A stretch of DNA of 64,000 nt, from assembly GCF_016097555.1 (NCBI RefSeq), contig NC_054707.1, positions 50,760,052 to 50,824,051 of the forward strand, written 5' to 3'. Shown here in pieces: positions 34,826 to 49,800 of this stretch (its first letter is position 1; each line of letters starts with the position of its first letter). The translations under genes were made by a program, and so were the position numbers. Below the pieces are notes generated by a model, which worked only from the letters and a program-made list of their open reading frames with translations, did no database searches and was not told the origin of the DNA. This stretch comes from Gigantopelta aegis (taxonomy: Eukaryota; Mollusca; Gastropoda; Neomphalida; Peltospiridae).

Positions 34826-37800
34826 CTGGAAAAGTTAAATATAAAAAAATCAGTTTGAACAAAGTAGTTAGTAGTACATGTAGTTCTAATTTAAATGATC
34901 AAAAACGGCTTTAATTGAGACAAATACCCTGTAGTGTTTAAAACCTAAAGTTAGTATACATAAAGCCCATTTTGAAGGTTTCATAGTGGGTCTACTCTTG
35001 AAAAGCAAAATGATAAAGCTGTCATTTAAATTAATCATGTCTTACGGGTGCCATTAATTACTGAACATGCTGAACTAACAAAAATCAATATTATGTGAAT
35101 TAAATCACCAGATAGTTTCCAGTTAATTGATTTCTGTCAAAGTCCTGCTATTTTATAGATGTATTTTTGGGACATGCAAAAACGGGTCAGTTGTAAGTAG
35201 CTTTATACATGTACATACATGTGTTTCATGACCATTTTGCTAAAATGGAATTAATATTAAAGAACGAATGAATGAAGCACGAAAAATACATCGGCTATTG
35301 GGTGTCAAACTATGGTAAATGGGAAAAACTAAAGTGATGATCAACATCAATATAAAAATTCAACAGTTAAATAAAAACACAGTGTAAAGGACTGTGTAAA
35401 AATACAAATATCACAGATAGATATAATTAAAATTTAGAATAAAATTCAGTATCACGTAAAAATTGTAAAACTAATTCTGGATGGAATCGAAATGATTCCA
35501 TCATATTTGTTTGTCCAAATATATCTTTTCGAGTTTCATGCAGATGCTTACACTCCACAAAAATGTGTCGCACTGTCATACTGACACTAAACTATAAACC
35601 AAGTTGACGTAGAAATGCAAAAATTGTTGCTATCACCACCAGAAAAGTAATGCCGCATTTAGCCTTTTTACTTTGTAAAGACAGGACAAATAAGCATTTA
35701 ATCTTGTTTGGTTGAAAAAAAACTAAAAACATAAAACTTATATATGAATTTATATGATAAATAAAACATGCACCAAACATTTACTACAGGACTCTGCAAT
35801 ACATAATGAATACATAAATGTTGGAATTTAATGTTTACAAATGATTAATATATTTTAAACTATTTTAACAAAATCAGTACATAACACTTTTGGCATAAAG
35901 GTAGTGTGATCATACACTTCACTACAGCTATACTGCTTCTCTGTGTCTTCACACATACTTGATAGTTAAAGTTTGTTTTGTTTAACGACACCACTAGAGC
36001 ACATTGATTAATTAATCATCGGTTATTGGATGTCAAACATTTGGTAATTATGACTCGTAGTCATCAGAAGAAACTTGCTACATTTTTTCTAATGCAACAA
36101 GGGATCTTTAATATGCACTTTCCCACAGACAGGAAAGCACATACCACAGTCTTTGCCCAGTTGTGGTGCACTGGTTGGAACAAGAAAAACCCAATGAGCT
36201 GAATGGATCCACTGAGGTGGTTCGATCCTACGATGCAAGCACCTCAATCGAGCACTCAATCGACTGAGCTAAATCCCACCCCCTCACATGTACTTGATAA
36301 CGATATCGTCCAATGGTTTTCAGTCCATACCAATCGATGCACTTTATTGTGATTGTCCACGAACCCACATATTGACATAATCAAGCCAACGTCCGCAAGG
36401 CTCATGGGCAAGCTACCATTGCAATTCCAACCGTAATAATACATCAAACAGTTCCATAAATAGATGTTCATCAGGAGTGTTTTTTAAGTTATAAATACAA
36501 TGTGATAATTTTTGACATTCATGATGTAGCCCAGTGTAACAGCGCTCGCTCGACGCGCAGTCTGTCTGGGATTGATCCCTGTCGGTGGGCCCATTGGGCC
36601 ATTTCTTGTTCTAGCCAATGCACCACAACTGGTATATCAATGGTAGTGGTATGTACTACTCTGTCTGTGGGATGGTGTATATAAAAGATCCCTTGCTACT
36701 AATCAAAAAGAGTAGCCCATGAAGTGGTGACAGCGGGTTTCCTCTCTCATTATCTGTGTGGTCCTTAAACATATGTTTGATGCCATATAACCGTAAATAA
36801 AATGTGTTGAGTGTGTAGTTAAATAAAACACATCTTTCTTTCTTTCTTTGGTTCTATGGTTCAGATTTGCATGAATGTGAAAAATTATCACCTTCAACTT
36901 TTATAATTCCAAGTTTATAACTATACTATCAAATAACAAACATGTTTTCCCCAATATAAAAATACTATCAAATAACAAACACGTTTTTGAGGAAATTAAT
37001 ACACGGCACAAGGGGAATCCCTCATTCTCCGGTTCGGATTTTTACGTCTGTAGTCAAATGAGATAATTCTCAAATTTTTACGACAAATAAAAAAAAAATA
37101 TTTTATCAATAAATATTAAAATTTATTGATTCAACATTAACAGTTATTTTATTAATTTTTAAACAATAATGAGAACATTTGAAACAATCTTTTTAGTTGG
37201 GTTTTTTAAACACCGCCGAAAACAGTGCAAAACTGATGTTCATGCAGTTACATGTACATGTAAGAATGTCAGTTTTCAAAGTTACATTATATTATTTGGA
37301 CCAATTCAAGTCAATGTTAATCAGCATTTGTCAAATGAATTTTATTTATCCTATAATACTTCTAAAATAAAAGTCACCTTCATCAGTACTATGATGTCAT
37401 CATGATTAGCATAAATGTAGTTTGACGAAAAACACTAAATATTACGAAATGTTACACTCAGGTATACAGGTCTTGTTGGCTTGTAAGCAAATGACCCACT
37501 GACAGAAAAACATTATTAATAATGCAAAATATCAAATGGGTTTATGACATGGATATTATGGGTAAGTTATTGTAAGATATATTATAAATATACTCTATAA
37601 AATAAGGAAACCTAACAAGTACATGTACAATACTTATGTAAAGAATTTATTTCAGATTCATAGCCATAGTAGTGATCATACGTCTCACTATGCACTACGG
37701 CTATGCTGTTGGTCAATGTCTTCACACATACTTGCTAATGATATACTTGCACGATCTATTGGTGGTTATGCTAGTGATGGATCACTTGATAGTGCACAGC

Positions 37801-40800
37801 ATAATCAATCTACGATGACAGATCCATTATGGTGCAGTGCAATCGATCGATGCTTGCACGATCTAGCGATGGCTATATTAATACTGAATCCACTGATGGC
37901 ACCTGACATACAGAAATATATGTTGGCCCACTACAGGGACATCACATGCAAAGGATTTTGTCTTATTAATTTGTCAATTTAATAATACAAAACAAAATCC
38001 TTTAAATTTGACATCACAGGAGTGGATTAATATTCCTTGCAATGTCTGTCAAATTCTTCATTTAAGAAAAAAAAAAAAAAAGTTTACAGTTCACACAATT
38101 CCAAACTGCCTTTATATTTTCCACTATGTATATTTCAGTCACATACCAGTGACATACAATGATTCCCTGTTGCAGAATCGATTGCAAATCAAGCTCTAGT
38201 TTTATGCACATTTAAAAGAAAGGAAATATTTTATGTTTATTTGCAATCCCAAATGACAGATGTTGCCCCGTTTTTAACATGAAGGTTGACTAACGCAGCC
38301 ATTGCAGTGAATGAGACATAGTCCAGTGGTATAACACTCGCCTGATGCACAGTCGGTCTAGGATCAATCCCAGCCGGTGGACCCAGAGGGCTATTTCTCG
38401 TTCCAGCCAGAGCCAGAGCTCCACAACTGGTGTAACAAAGGCTATGGTAAGTACTATCCTATCTGTAGGATGATGCATATAAAAGATCCCTTGCTGCTAA
38501 CTGAAAAAAAGTTGCCCATGTCATGGCTGGAGCAGGTTTCTTCTCTCATTATCTTTATGGTCCTTAATCATATGTATGATGCCCTACAACCATAATTAAA
38601 ATGTGTTGACTTTGTTTGTTTTGTTTAACACCACAAGAGTACATTGATTTATTAATCATCGGCTATTGTATGTCAAACATTTGGTAATTTTAACCTGCTA
38701 CATTTTTTCATTAGTAGCAAGGGATATTTTATATGCACCATCCCACAAACAGGATAGCACATACCACAGCCTTTGATATACCAGTCATGGTGCACTGGCT
38801 GGAACGAGAAAACAAATGTGTCGATTGCATCATTAAATAACACAGTCTGTTCCTTCTTGAAACAGCAATATGTCACATTTTCACGTGATGTCCGACTAAA
38901 ATATGCTGCAGAAAATACAAATATTAACTTGGAAGTATTTTGTCATAAATCCTTTCCCACGCAACCTACAGCAGCATATGCCAATACCTGAGTTTAGAAG
39001 TTGGCTCGTTTTCCTTTGTTTTTCCGGTGGTCCGGTTTTCCCAGAATCCGGTGATGGTGCAACTCGGTGGGTTCCACTGGTGGCTAGGATCATCGGTGAC
39101 ACTTTCCAGATGAAGTCCTTCTTCGCACAGTGATTCAAGCAGGGCAATGCCTGTAACACACAAACAAGAAATGCAGTTATATTGTCTTCTAAATGTTCTT
39201 ATAAAACCAGTGGAAACACATCTTCCCACCCACTAAAAAATTAAAATGTTTTTATGTCATGATGGCTCATATGACAGTTACTCTTCCTGAAGTAAAAAAA
39301 GCTGCCTAAGACATATGATAAATGACAAAAGGTGTTAAAAATCTCTAAATTGTAATTTGTACTACAATATCTTTAAGATGAGTAAAATTAAATACAACAA
39401 GAATTCCACATAATTAAATGTCTCGCCAACCATACAAATTTTCGGTGCACTATGACGACAAGCCATAGATGCAACAATATACCAAGTTTCAATGAAATGA
39501 CCTAGGATGTATAGTTCGTGAGAAACTGATCCAAGGCGAAACTTTAACGTCAAACTTTATTAAGCCGAGACAATTCATACTAAAACTAATAGAAAATTTT
39601 ATAAATTTTACTGCATAAAACAAGTTTTCTCACAGCTGCTAAAAGGTCCTGAGACCTTAAAAGGAATGTTTCAAACAGAGTTTAAGGCTGAACCTGTCCA
39701 ATCATTAAACTGATGAATTTGTTGGAAAATGTCAGATCATTAAGCTGGCACAACTGTTGTACCCACTGATCAAGCCCCACTCGAAAACTCTAAAAATGTC
39801 AAAGTTTAATTGTTACCTTTATATTCCATCTTGTTAAACCGCTGCACCCACTGGTCAAGCAGGAGGTTGTAGTAGCGGGGTTGATCAAAGAACTTGAGAT
39901 ATCGGTGTGTGGTTGGAGTGGGAAATATCCGTTGGAATCGACCTTTCTTGTTGTCCTCATCGATCGACTGTGTCAGAATACGCAAATCATCGGGCGTCAG
40001 TGTATCAAGAATGGTCTGCAGTATTTGCTGGAAAATATTAAAACAATCATTTACACATAGTGAAAAGCCATATTGTTTGCAGTATTTCATAAAAAAAATT
40101 AAAACACTCTCTTATTACTTAGCCAAAAGCCACGTGGTTTGTAGTATTTTCTGGAAAATATTAAAATACTGTCATCACTGAAAGAAAGCCATACCAAACA
40201 TAAATAAAGCATCGATTAGAGGATTCAAGAGATGAGGACAACTGGAGCAAGTAAAACCAACATGTAACAGAGTGATGTCCATAAGCATACGAGACAGTGG
40301 GGAAGTACGGTCAACTATACCCTGGTGCTGGAGAACATCTTCAAATTCGGGCAAAAACGATAGAGATGTTCAGGCATTATTCTAACCACAATATTTGTTG
40401 TAATCCATGTAAAAGTGTTTTGCAGTAATGCTAATATAAATAAATGTTATCCAGTTTGGACATTTTCATTTAATTTGGGCAAAAATCAGCCTGTCCCACC
40501 CCACCCTACATAAATGGGAGTCTCCTACCCTATGGTGATGTCTTTAAACATAGGCACCAAGACAGATAAGTAACAGCTGAAGCTAAAGCTATGCACAGCA
40601 TACCTCGTCCTGATGTCGCTGACAGTAGTAGGCATGTTTTGCTCGCTCGTGTGGTGAAAACTGCTGTGTGAATAACCTTTTGTCCATACAATAGCTATTG
40701 GGAGGTGAATACGAACTACAATTGAAACAAACAGAAATAATCAATTAACAGTCAACAAAAACAGACACAAGACAAGGAAAGAGACGTAGACAAGCCTTGA

Positions 40801-43800
40801 TGGTGCTACATTTATTGGGCAATCTTAAGACTTGTCGTTACTTTGAGTTCATGTGCTGAGGTGTCATTAAAATGTGGAATATATTATCAATCAAAAATAT
40901 TAATAAATATTTTACCAACCACCATCAAAAGTTGTTCCTACATGTGGTTTGATGGTCCCCGTATGCATCTGTATGGACAAGAATTTACTGTCATGTGCAG
41001 TAGACCGTGAAAAGTAGGTCACAGTGACCTAGTAATAGTACGAAACAAGCCGCCATCCCAAGTTGTTCCTCATGTGAGGTTTGAACGTCCTGTATGCATC
41101 TGTATGTATGATATGGTCCAGACCAAACAAAAGTTAACAGACAAAAGTATGTACGGGACGCCATACCGTACATGTTCTTTGATTGGGGGGGAGGGGGGGC
41201 ACATTCATAAAGGTCTGTACTATAAGAAACAAGTTCTTTTACCACCATCAATCAACAATTGATAAAAAACTAAAAAACCCTAATATATAGGCATTGCTAA
41301 TAGACCAGACCAGACCAGACCAGAAGAGCCTGCCTGAAAAAATGAATGACAGAAACATTTTCCTTTCATGGTTTGTGATCTTCAAATCGTAAAAAAAAAG
41401 TGTCAAAATATCAAACTGACCTCAGGTCACATGATGAGGATGATGCGGACACATGGTGTGTGATGTCGTGCTTGTCTGGCAGGAGGAAACCTGCGATGTT
41501 GAGCAAGTCGGAGATCATGTGACCCTTGATGTTGATGTCGAGCGGTGAGTTGGAGTGGAGACTCGGCGAGATGTTCACCTCCAGGATCCACGGCTTGAGG
41601 TGGTCGTCCAGCAGAATGTCGAAGCCAAACAGTTCGTGTACACAATAGCGGCTCCGCACATTCGCCTTGATCATACTGTTGATGGGAGACTCAGAACTGG
41701 AATAAACAGTCATGCTTAATGAGACATTGTCGTGCTCTTAATGATTCCCATTAGGTGCTATGAAGCAGCAACATCATGGATGGAGAATTACAAGGTTCTA
41801 TGTGCACAAAACCTCATTTTGAGAAATCACCACTTGAAGTTTGGAGCTGCCATATCTGTGTCATAGAGAGGACTTTGCAATAGTTTTAATATAACAACTG
41901 TGTCTTACAATACCATATTCTAGGACTGTTTACTATATAGATAATTTTATTTTTTATCAAATAGGATGGATAACTAATTTTTTGGAAAAATTGCAGATAG
42001 AACCTTGTAATTCTCAGGCCAAGACATGTCAACAAATTTTAAATAGTGTATTTATTCTCTGCTTTACAGGCCCGCCAACATGAATTTTTTTTCTATATAG
42101 AATATAACATAAATTAATAAAAGGTGCTCTTTTTTATTGCCACTGATACCATCAGTTTATGAATCGCAAATAAATATGTCCACAGAGGACACCGTTTTCA
42201 CTAGATGAATGCAGTGTAATACATGTAAAATAAGTAACATGTTTTATCATATATCTTACATTTTCAGTGCAATCAAAGTATGTGATATTTTTCAGATCAC
42301 ATACTTTAAGAATTTGATAACTTTGCAAATTAGATGTAAATTAGTCGAGGTCTCGGCACTAGGTTTATTGACATTTAAGCAAACGTACTTGGGTGACACT
42401 CCATGATTGACGTATGCATTCACAGTCATCAAATAAAAACATTTCAATGGCAATTTGACACTGAAAGCTGTCCAGCGTTTGGAAAACAAAAAACGTTAAG
42501 CATAACTTTATTTTGATGTAAGGACATCCAAAATGACATCATTTGATTTTGACGTCATTTCCATTAAAAAATACACCGCTCCACATATTCTTACGTCATT
42601 TGAATATCTAGTAATGGCGGACTGGAATTAAAGTTGCGTGTACAGTTTACAAAAACACGTTGTATTAAGCTCGAGCTTATATGATAAAGAGATTATTACC
42701 TCGTGTATTTCGGTATCGTCAATATCATATATTAGGAATAAAAATAATGTATTATGCTCACATAATACAATTTTTATTCCTAACATATGATACTGACGAT
42801 ACCGAAAAACACTCTGGTAATAACCTCTATATATTACATACCCGGTAGGGAGTATAAATTATTTCAACTCTTTATTTTACATGTACATGTATGTGACATT
42901 GTGATTTCTAATTATTTTAATATTATTCCAATTCCCGACATTGTTTTGTGCTAGAATAAGCTCTTAAAACAAAATAAAAAATGCCAGGCCTAAGCCTTTT
43001 TGTTTTATTTTTGGACCAACAAATTATAATTCAGTACAAACTCAAAAGTATTATATATGCATGCAATCTGCTTCCCTCCACAGCACATGCTTCTTGTGAA
43101 GATACAGACTGCAGCAATGTATTAAATTTGTTCCACTGTTCAAAACTTAAGACTGGATAAGATCCCATCTTCAGAGCATATATCAATGTTTAGTTTGAAC
43201 CATATGAACAATAATACACACAGCCGTATAAGTGCACAGGCCGACTAAGCCCAGACCCATGGTGATATATGTTAGTGGCACAGGGGCACCAAATAATCAA
43301 ATATGTCTCTGATAATAAATAAATACAATGAATGTCAGTTTTCTTACCAAATAACTGTCTTGATGACAAGGTCTTTGATTGTCTCCCAAATGGCTGCAGT
43401 ATTGACGTTTCTTTGTTTCAGGTAGTGCCAAAGGGACTTCAAACTCCTGCAAACACAAATAATGTTACATTCTGCATGCAGCTGAACTTAGGGCACACGT
43501 ATATGTACTAGAAGTCATAGCTGATACCTGTTAATTTGGTAAAATACACTAAACACTTACTACTTATACGCCTTTGCATCACTGCACTTTCAACCGGCCT
43601 TGGTGGCATTGTGGCAGGCCATCGGTCTACAGGCTGGTAGGTACTGGGTTCGGATCCCAGTCGAGGCATGGGATTTTTAATTCAGATACCGACTCCAAAC
43701 CCCGAGTGAGTGCTCCGCAAGGCTCAATGGGTAGGTGTAAACCACTTGCACCGACCAGTGATCCATAACTGGTTCAACAAAGGCCATTGTTTGTGCTATC

Positions 43801-46800
43801 CTACCTGTGGGAAGCGCAAATAAAAGATCCCTTGCTGCCTGTCGTAAAAGAGTAGCCTATGTGGCGACGGCGGGTTTCCTCTCCAAATCTGTGTGGTTCT
43901 TAACCATATGTCTGACGCCATATAACCATAAATAAAATGTGTTGAATGCGTCGTTAAATAAAACATTTCTTTCTTTTTTTCACTGCACTTTCACTAGATA
44001 TTCTGCTATCATTTTCCTCCTCTATTCTGAGATCCAACTTATTCACTTTGGTGCTAACAATACTGACAATACTAACTGTTTTATACAACAAAGATGTGTT
44101 TGTTTAACAACACTTTGGCACATTTTAAACTGTGGCTCCTTGGTGTCTAACATCATATGATTATTTTGACACTTGGTCAAAAGACTGAAAGAAAGGAAAC
44201 CCACTAGTGCCATTTAAGCTATTCCTACGAAATAAACAGCAGGGGTCTTTTGTATGCACTTTCACATACAGGATGCTACATACCACAGAATCATGATTCT
44301 CTCCCCAAAATACTAGCTTGAAGACAAGTATGATAATACAAACAGAACCAACCATTTGTGTCCCTGGCAGAGTGCCTCGTCGGAATTACTTTGGTAGTCA
44401 ATATTCTTCTTGTTCACACTGTAATTCGTAAGGTGCATAAACTTGTTGTTAAGTGTTTTCATGGAAGAAGAATACCTGAAATTAAATAAAGCAATTAAAT
44501 GAATGAATGAATGTTTAATGACACCCCAGCACAAAAAATACATCGGCTATTGGGTGTCAAACTATGGTAAAGGCAAATCTAAAGTGATGATCAACATCAA
44601 TATAAAAATTCCACAATTAAAATAAACCACAGTGTAAGGAACTGTGCAAAAATACAAATATCACAGATAGATCAATAAAGCAATTAAACAACAAATCACC
44701 CACAAAATATTGTAAACGTTTTTCTTTTACATATTAACAAATTTAAGCATTCAAAAAAAAAAATGTTCTAGAAACTACTTTTGGGTACTTACACGTATGT
44801 TGATTAAAAAAAAAAAATACACACACACACACGCAAACTCACACTCACACACACACACACACACAAAAATGTATCAAAGTTAAATTAAAATGATTTATTA
44901 CCCTAGCGGGCACTCATAACAAGAAGCATATTTTCCATAATTTCTCAGTGAGAAATATTCTGCATTGGTGTAATGTACAATACTATTGGATGATTTGACA
45001 CTTACAAACCAATCACCTTGTCGGTACTAAATATGACGTCATTACAATTTGACAAACACACAAAATGACGTCATGTAGTTTAAAGAGTTTGCGTTTACGG
45101 CTCTTTTTTCAGTTTTCAATTTATAATAAAATGTCATTTTAATGCAATTCATTATTGATTTTTTAGCAGAATAAAGAGAACTTTTGTCTCTAAAAATTAT
45201 CTGTGAATGTGATTATAATACAAAGTTATAGCAATACTCAGAGCAGTGTGTAAATATGCTAAAGCTTGAGACGATTGAAAATTATTTCACTAGGGACATA
45301 AATTTGATAATAACTTGTAACTTGTTTATTATCCTCTATGTATTGCTGTCAAACACATTTAACACTCCACAAACTAAAATTCTAGAAAAACCTACTACTA
45401 AAAGAAGTATGGTATTACACAGATTCTGATTTTGACAAAGAAGAAGCCAATCTTCCCATTACTTGAAATGCTGAAAGGTTCTTACTTGAAATGCTGAAAG
45501 GTTCTTACTTGAAATGCTGAAAGGTTCTTACTTGAAATGCTGAAAGGTTCTTACTTGCATGAAGCAAATCTTGCCAGACCATCTTCGTAGATGTAAATTC
45601 TAAGAGGGTCGTAGCAGCTGACATACACGTACAGTCTCATATCAAACTTGCTGTCATTGATGAGATAGGGACGAGACAGGTACCTGCAAAACACGTTTAC
45701 TCTTTACCATACAATTGGAGGTTCGTACAGTCTAATAATCATTAACATTACAAGTACAAGACAAATTTGACTAATTCTGCATTCTGTCATGGCGTTCACT
45801 CTCTGTAAAAGTACATTTAATAGGCTGCAGAGAAAGGCTGGTGACGGTGTCTTGTTAAGTGTGGTGAGGTGAACAAATTATAATCATTATCCATATGGTT
45901 AAACATATCTTGGTTCCTATGAAAGTGTTACGTGTCACTAGAATGTAAAATGAGATGTAACACACATACAACTGGTGCACTATGACCATACCGGAACACC
46001 AGTCAAACGGTTTTAATATCATAGTGAAATAAACTGAAATTGATTATGGGTAATAGGATATTAAACTTACTACCATTGCGTATCATGTTTATGCCCCTTG
46101 TGAATTAATTTTCATTGTCACTTGCTAAAGTTTATGACAACTGAAAATTATTTCACTCGGAACATAAACATCATATAAAATGGAAGCTCATTTAATGTCC
46201 TATAAATATGAAAACTAGGCAGCGGTAGTGACTGCAGTGCCAACAGTAACTGTTCTCTGCAATAAAGTGATGTCACACCTCCAAACCATCACTGGCTGTA
46301 AATATGAAGCCTGTTCAGGAGAATTAACAGTGGCAGTCATTCAACAGACTGGTTTTTGCACCTAACTTTAGATAAATGTGATAGAAGACAATAGTAAAAA
46401 CTAAACTGTCCATGAGTACTCAACCTCATGCCAATGATCTCCTGATTTTAAACAAACTAGTTTTTGTATCAACTGATATCAGTCTCAAAACATACATCTG
46501 TAATAACCTCTACATACCTTTGAACAATGACTGGCTTGCGTCTTGGAATCTGGTTCCACTTGTGAATGACTTTGATGCCTATTCCTCGGGCTGAAGCAGG
46601 CTGTAAATAAATGATAATAAATGAATTATTACTGAATAGTTATTAGCAAGTTTTATGTCTCAACTTGGTGCCATGATCATCAAATCTCATTATTTAGAAT
46701 TTATTTAAACTTTTTTAAATTTTAATTTATTTAAGATACATTTCTTAAATGAATGTGTTTAAAAATTGTAAATATATGCAGTATAGAAGAAGATTTTTTT

Positions 46801-49800
46801 TTTTTGGATTAAAGACACCACTGGAGCACACTGATTAATTAATCGTCGGCTACTGGATGTGAAACATTTGGTAATTATGACTTGTAGTCATCAGAAAAAA
46901 CCCACTACATTTTTCCCAATGCAGCAAGTGATATTTCATATGCACTTTCCCCACAGACAGAAAAGCACATACCACAGCCTTTGTCCAGTTGTGGTGTACT
47001 GGTTAGACTAAAAAAAAAAACCAATCTGCTGAATGGATCCACCGAGGTGGCTCGATTCTACGATGCAAGCACCTTAAACGAACGCAGTATAGATAAGAAC
47101 ATACTTTGTAAATTCGGCCCTTTCCATTTTATTTTCCTAACAAAAGAGCTAGCTGACCACCTGCCAGGAAAGTGGATGAATCAGAAAATAATGTTAAATT
47201 TAAAGCACACATAGCACACCATGATGAATAAAATGATTATACACAAAACATTATTCAAATTAACCGACCGTCACTCACTGGTTGAGAATGAATGAATGAA
47301 TGAATGTTTAACGACACCCCAGCATGAAAAATACATCGACTATTGGGTGTCAAACTATGGTAATGCAAACAAGTAATGAGGGAATGAATGAATGAATGAA
47401 TGAATGAATGAATGAATGAACGAATGAATGAATTAATGATTGTTTAATGACACCCCAGCACAAAACTCACTGGTTTAATGATCCACTTCTGTTTGCAACC
47501 CCCCTCCTCCCACGCCCTCTTGAGGAGTTTGAGGTCAAATGGGAGGACATATGTTTGAGGAAAGAAGCCAAATTCCTTCTTCCCGAAGTGTAACTGCATT
47601 TTACACAAGTTGCGCCACAGTCGATCTTTTCTGCCGATCTGGAAGGAGCCTGGGAAGTGATTCAACTGAAATTTAAAAAAACCCATTTGTCAAGGTCAGG
47701 TTTTACTTTAAAATAAATTGTAATTTGTCTGTAAACAAGTCACATTCAGTAACTTATGAAATCTGTCAAGACTGTTGGCAGCTAGATAGGGCTGTCAGAG
47801 ATAGAAAACCTGCTGACAACATAGCCTGGCATACAAATAACATTACTGAGTTGTAACTTCAAATAAATGCATACAATTCCATTGGTCATCCACTAAAGAT
47901 TCTCAAATCAAAAATGTTTAACTATTAAATTAAATTATTTGGTTGTAATTTTGTATGAGCATATTGCTAAAGTATAACATTTGCATTTCAAAGCAAATTC
48001 TGATAAATAATTATGGTGGGAAAGCATCATTATGCAACTTTAATACAGCACCTCTAACCTTAGCTAAAACTTAAACAAAATATATATTAAAATTGTCTTA
48101 AATCTATCTTAAAATCCCAATGTAATTAATTAATCAAATATACTTAAAAGTGTTAAACAGCTTGTCAATATATTTATATTATATACGTGTATATACAAAC
48201 CTTTTGATATTCCCTGATTGCCTTAAATCCCTGAGATTTCATGTGTTTTCCAAAGCAACCAAGCCAGTCATTGTTCCCTGAAAGTAGTATAATTATAACG
48301 TATACATACATGTGTAGTTTATCTCGGGTATTCCACACAAAATGATTAACACTATTTCCATGTCTATAGGTTGAACAAGCTACTCATGATATTACGCAAA
48401 GAAACACCTATTTATTACTTACTTTTTGTGATTCGAAATCCAACCCGTGCGAGAGTCGACTTAACAATATTTGGTGTGATGGGGCTCATTCTCCATTTCA
48501 TCAGCTTTCTCATTTCCCACGGCAATCGCTCCACTGTTTGAAAAGAATGACAGGTAAATATATACCAGCTACATCTGCATACAGTAAAACTAATTGTAAT
48601 TTAATTGTAAAATGCATGTATATACAGTGAAAGCCCTCAAGATCGGATTCTCTCTAAAATGGAACTCTTTCTAAACCAGACATTTTCCATGGTCCGTGAT
48701 TTACACATTTTATAACTAAAGTTTACCTCTCTAAACCAGAAACCTCTCTTTACAGAACACCAGCAAAATGATGTCATGTGGTGGTCACCTGCATGATTTG
48801 GCTATTTATCAATGGAACTTTGCATTCGTACTCCACATACATGTATCTCTCAAGGAAGTATATACAAACAATACTATAAACATATTCAAGGCTAAACAAA
48901 GGTATTCAAATATGTATTTTGTTACATTACCGGGCTAATTTTAATTATAAGAATTGACAGCAAATATTGTTTCAATAATATACATGTATAAACATGTATG
49001 TATTAAAAGTATGACTAAAAAGAGACATGATTAGCTGATTTGAGATCATGACCTCTCAAAGGACATATCACACATTGTTAGAGACTTAAAATATCATATA
49101 CTATAGGTATTTTCGCAATGTAAAGTTTAACAACACCACTAGAGCACATTGATTAATTAATCATCAGCTATTGGATGTCAAACATTTGGTAATTCTGACT
49201 CGTAGTCATCTGAGGAAACAGACTACAATTTTCCAATGCAGCAAGGGATCTTTTATATGCACTTTCCCACAGACAGGAAAGCACATACCATGGCCTTTGA
49301 CCAGTGAATTGAATGGATCCATCGAGGTGGTTCGATCCTGCTGCGCAAGCATCTCAAGCGAGCACTCAACTGACTGAGCTAAATCCAGCCCTTTAGCAAT
49401 GTAATAAATGATAAACTACAGGTATAGATATGCCTCAACTTCACTACAGGATCAAGGACTGTTGTCATTCCTGGCGTTGTATCGAGGAATGGGCCATCTA
49501 GGGAATACCTGTACAAGTATAAATTCTAAGGTCAACAACAGACAATTTTTGCACTACCATTTTGATTTCAAATATCAAAAAAAAGTTTTAAAACTCACCC
49601 CTTTCTCCTTCTGGCACAAAGTTAATAGTTGGTGGAATGCTGGGAAAGAGGCTCTGTCGTAAGGCCGGGTAGATCGTCTGGGACACGGCGGACACAGACT
49701 GAGCATGGGACAGAGGCCGACACTTGATTTCAGAGATTGCAGAATGTTTATGAGCAGATGACCGGATGCTGGAGGTCGACTGTCGAGAAAAATTGCTAGC

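Noticed and set aside
37623-37982. 119-codon plus-strand frame in a TTLL4 intron
   Set aside because: No recognised domain, and parts match an old dispersed repeat at 35900-36300.
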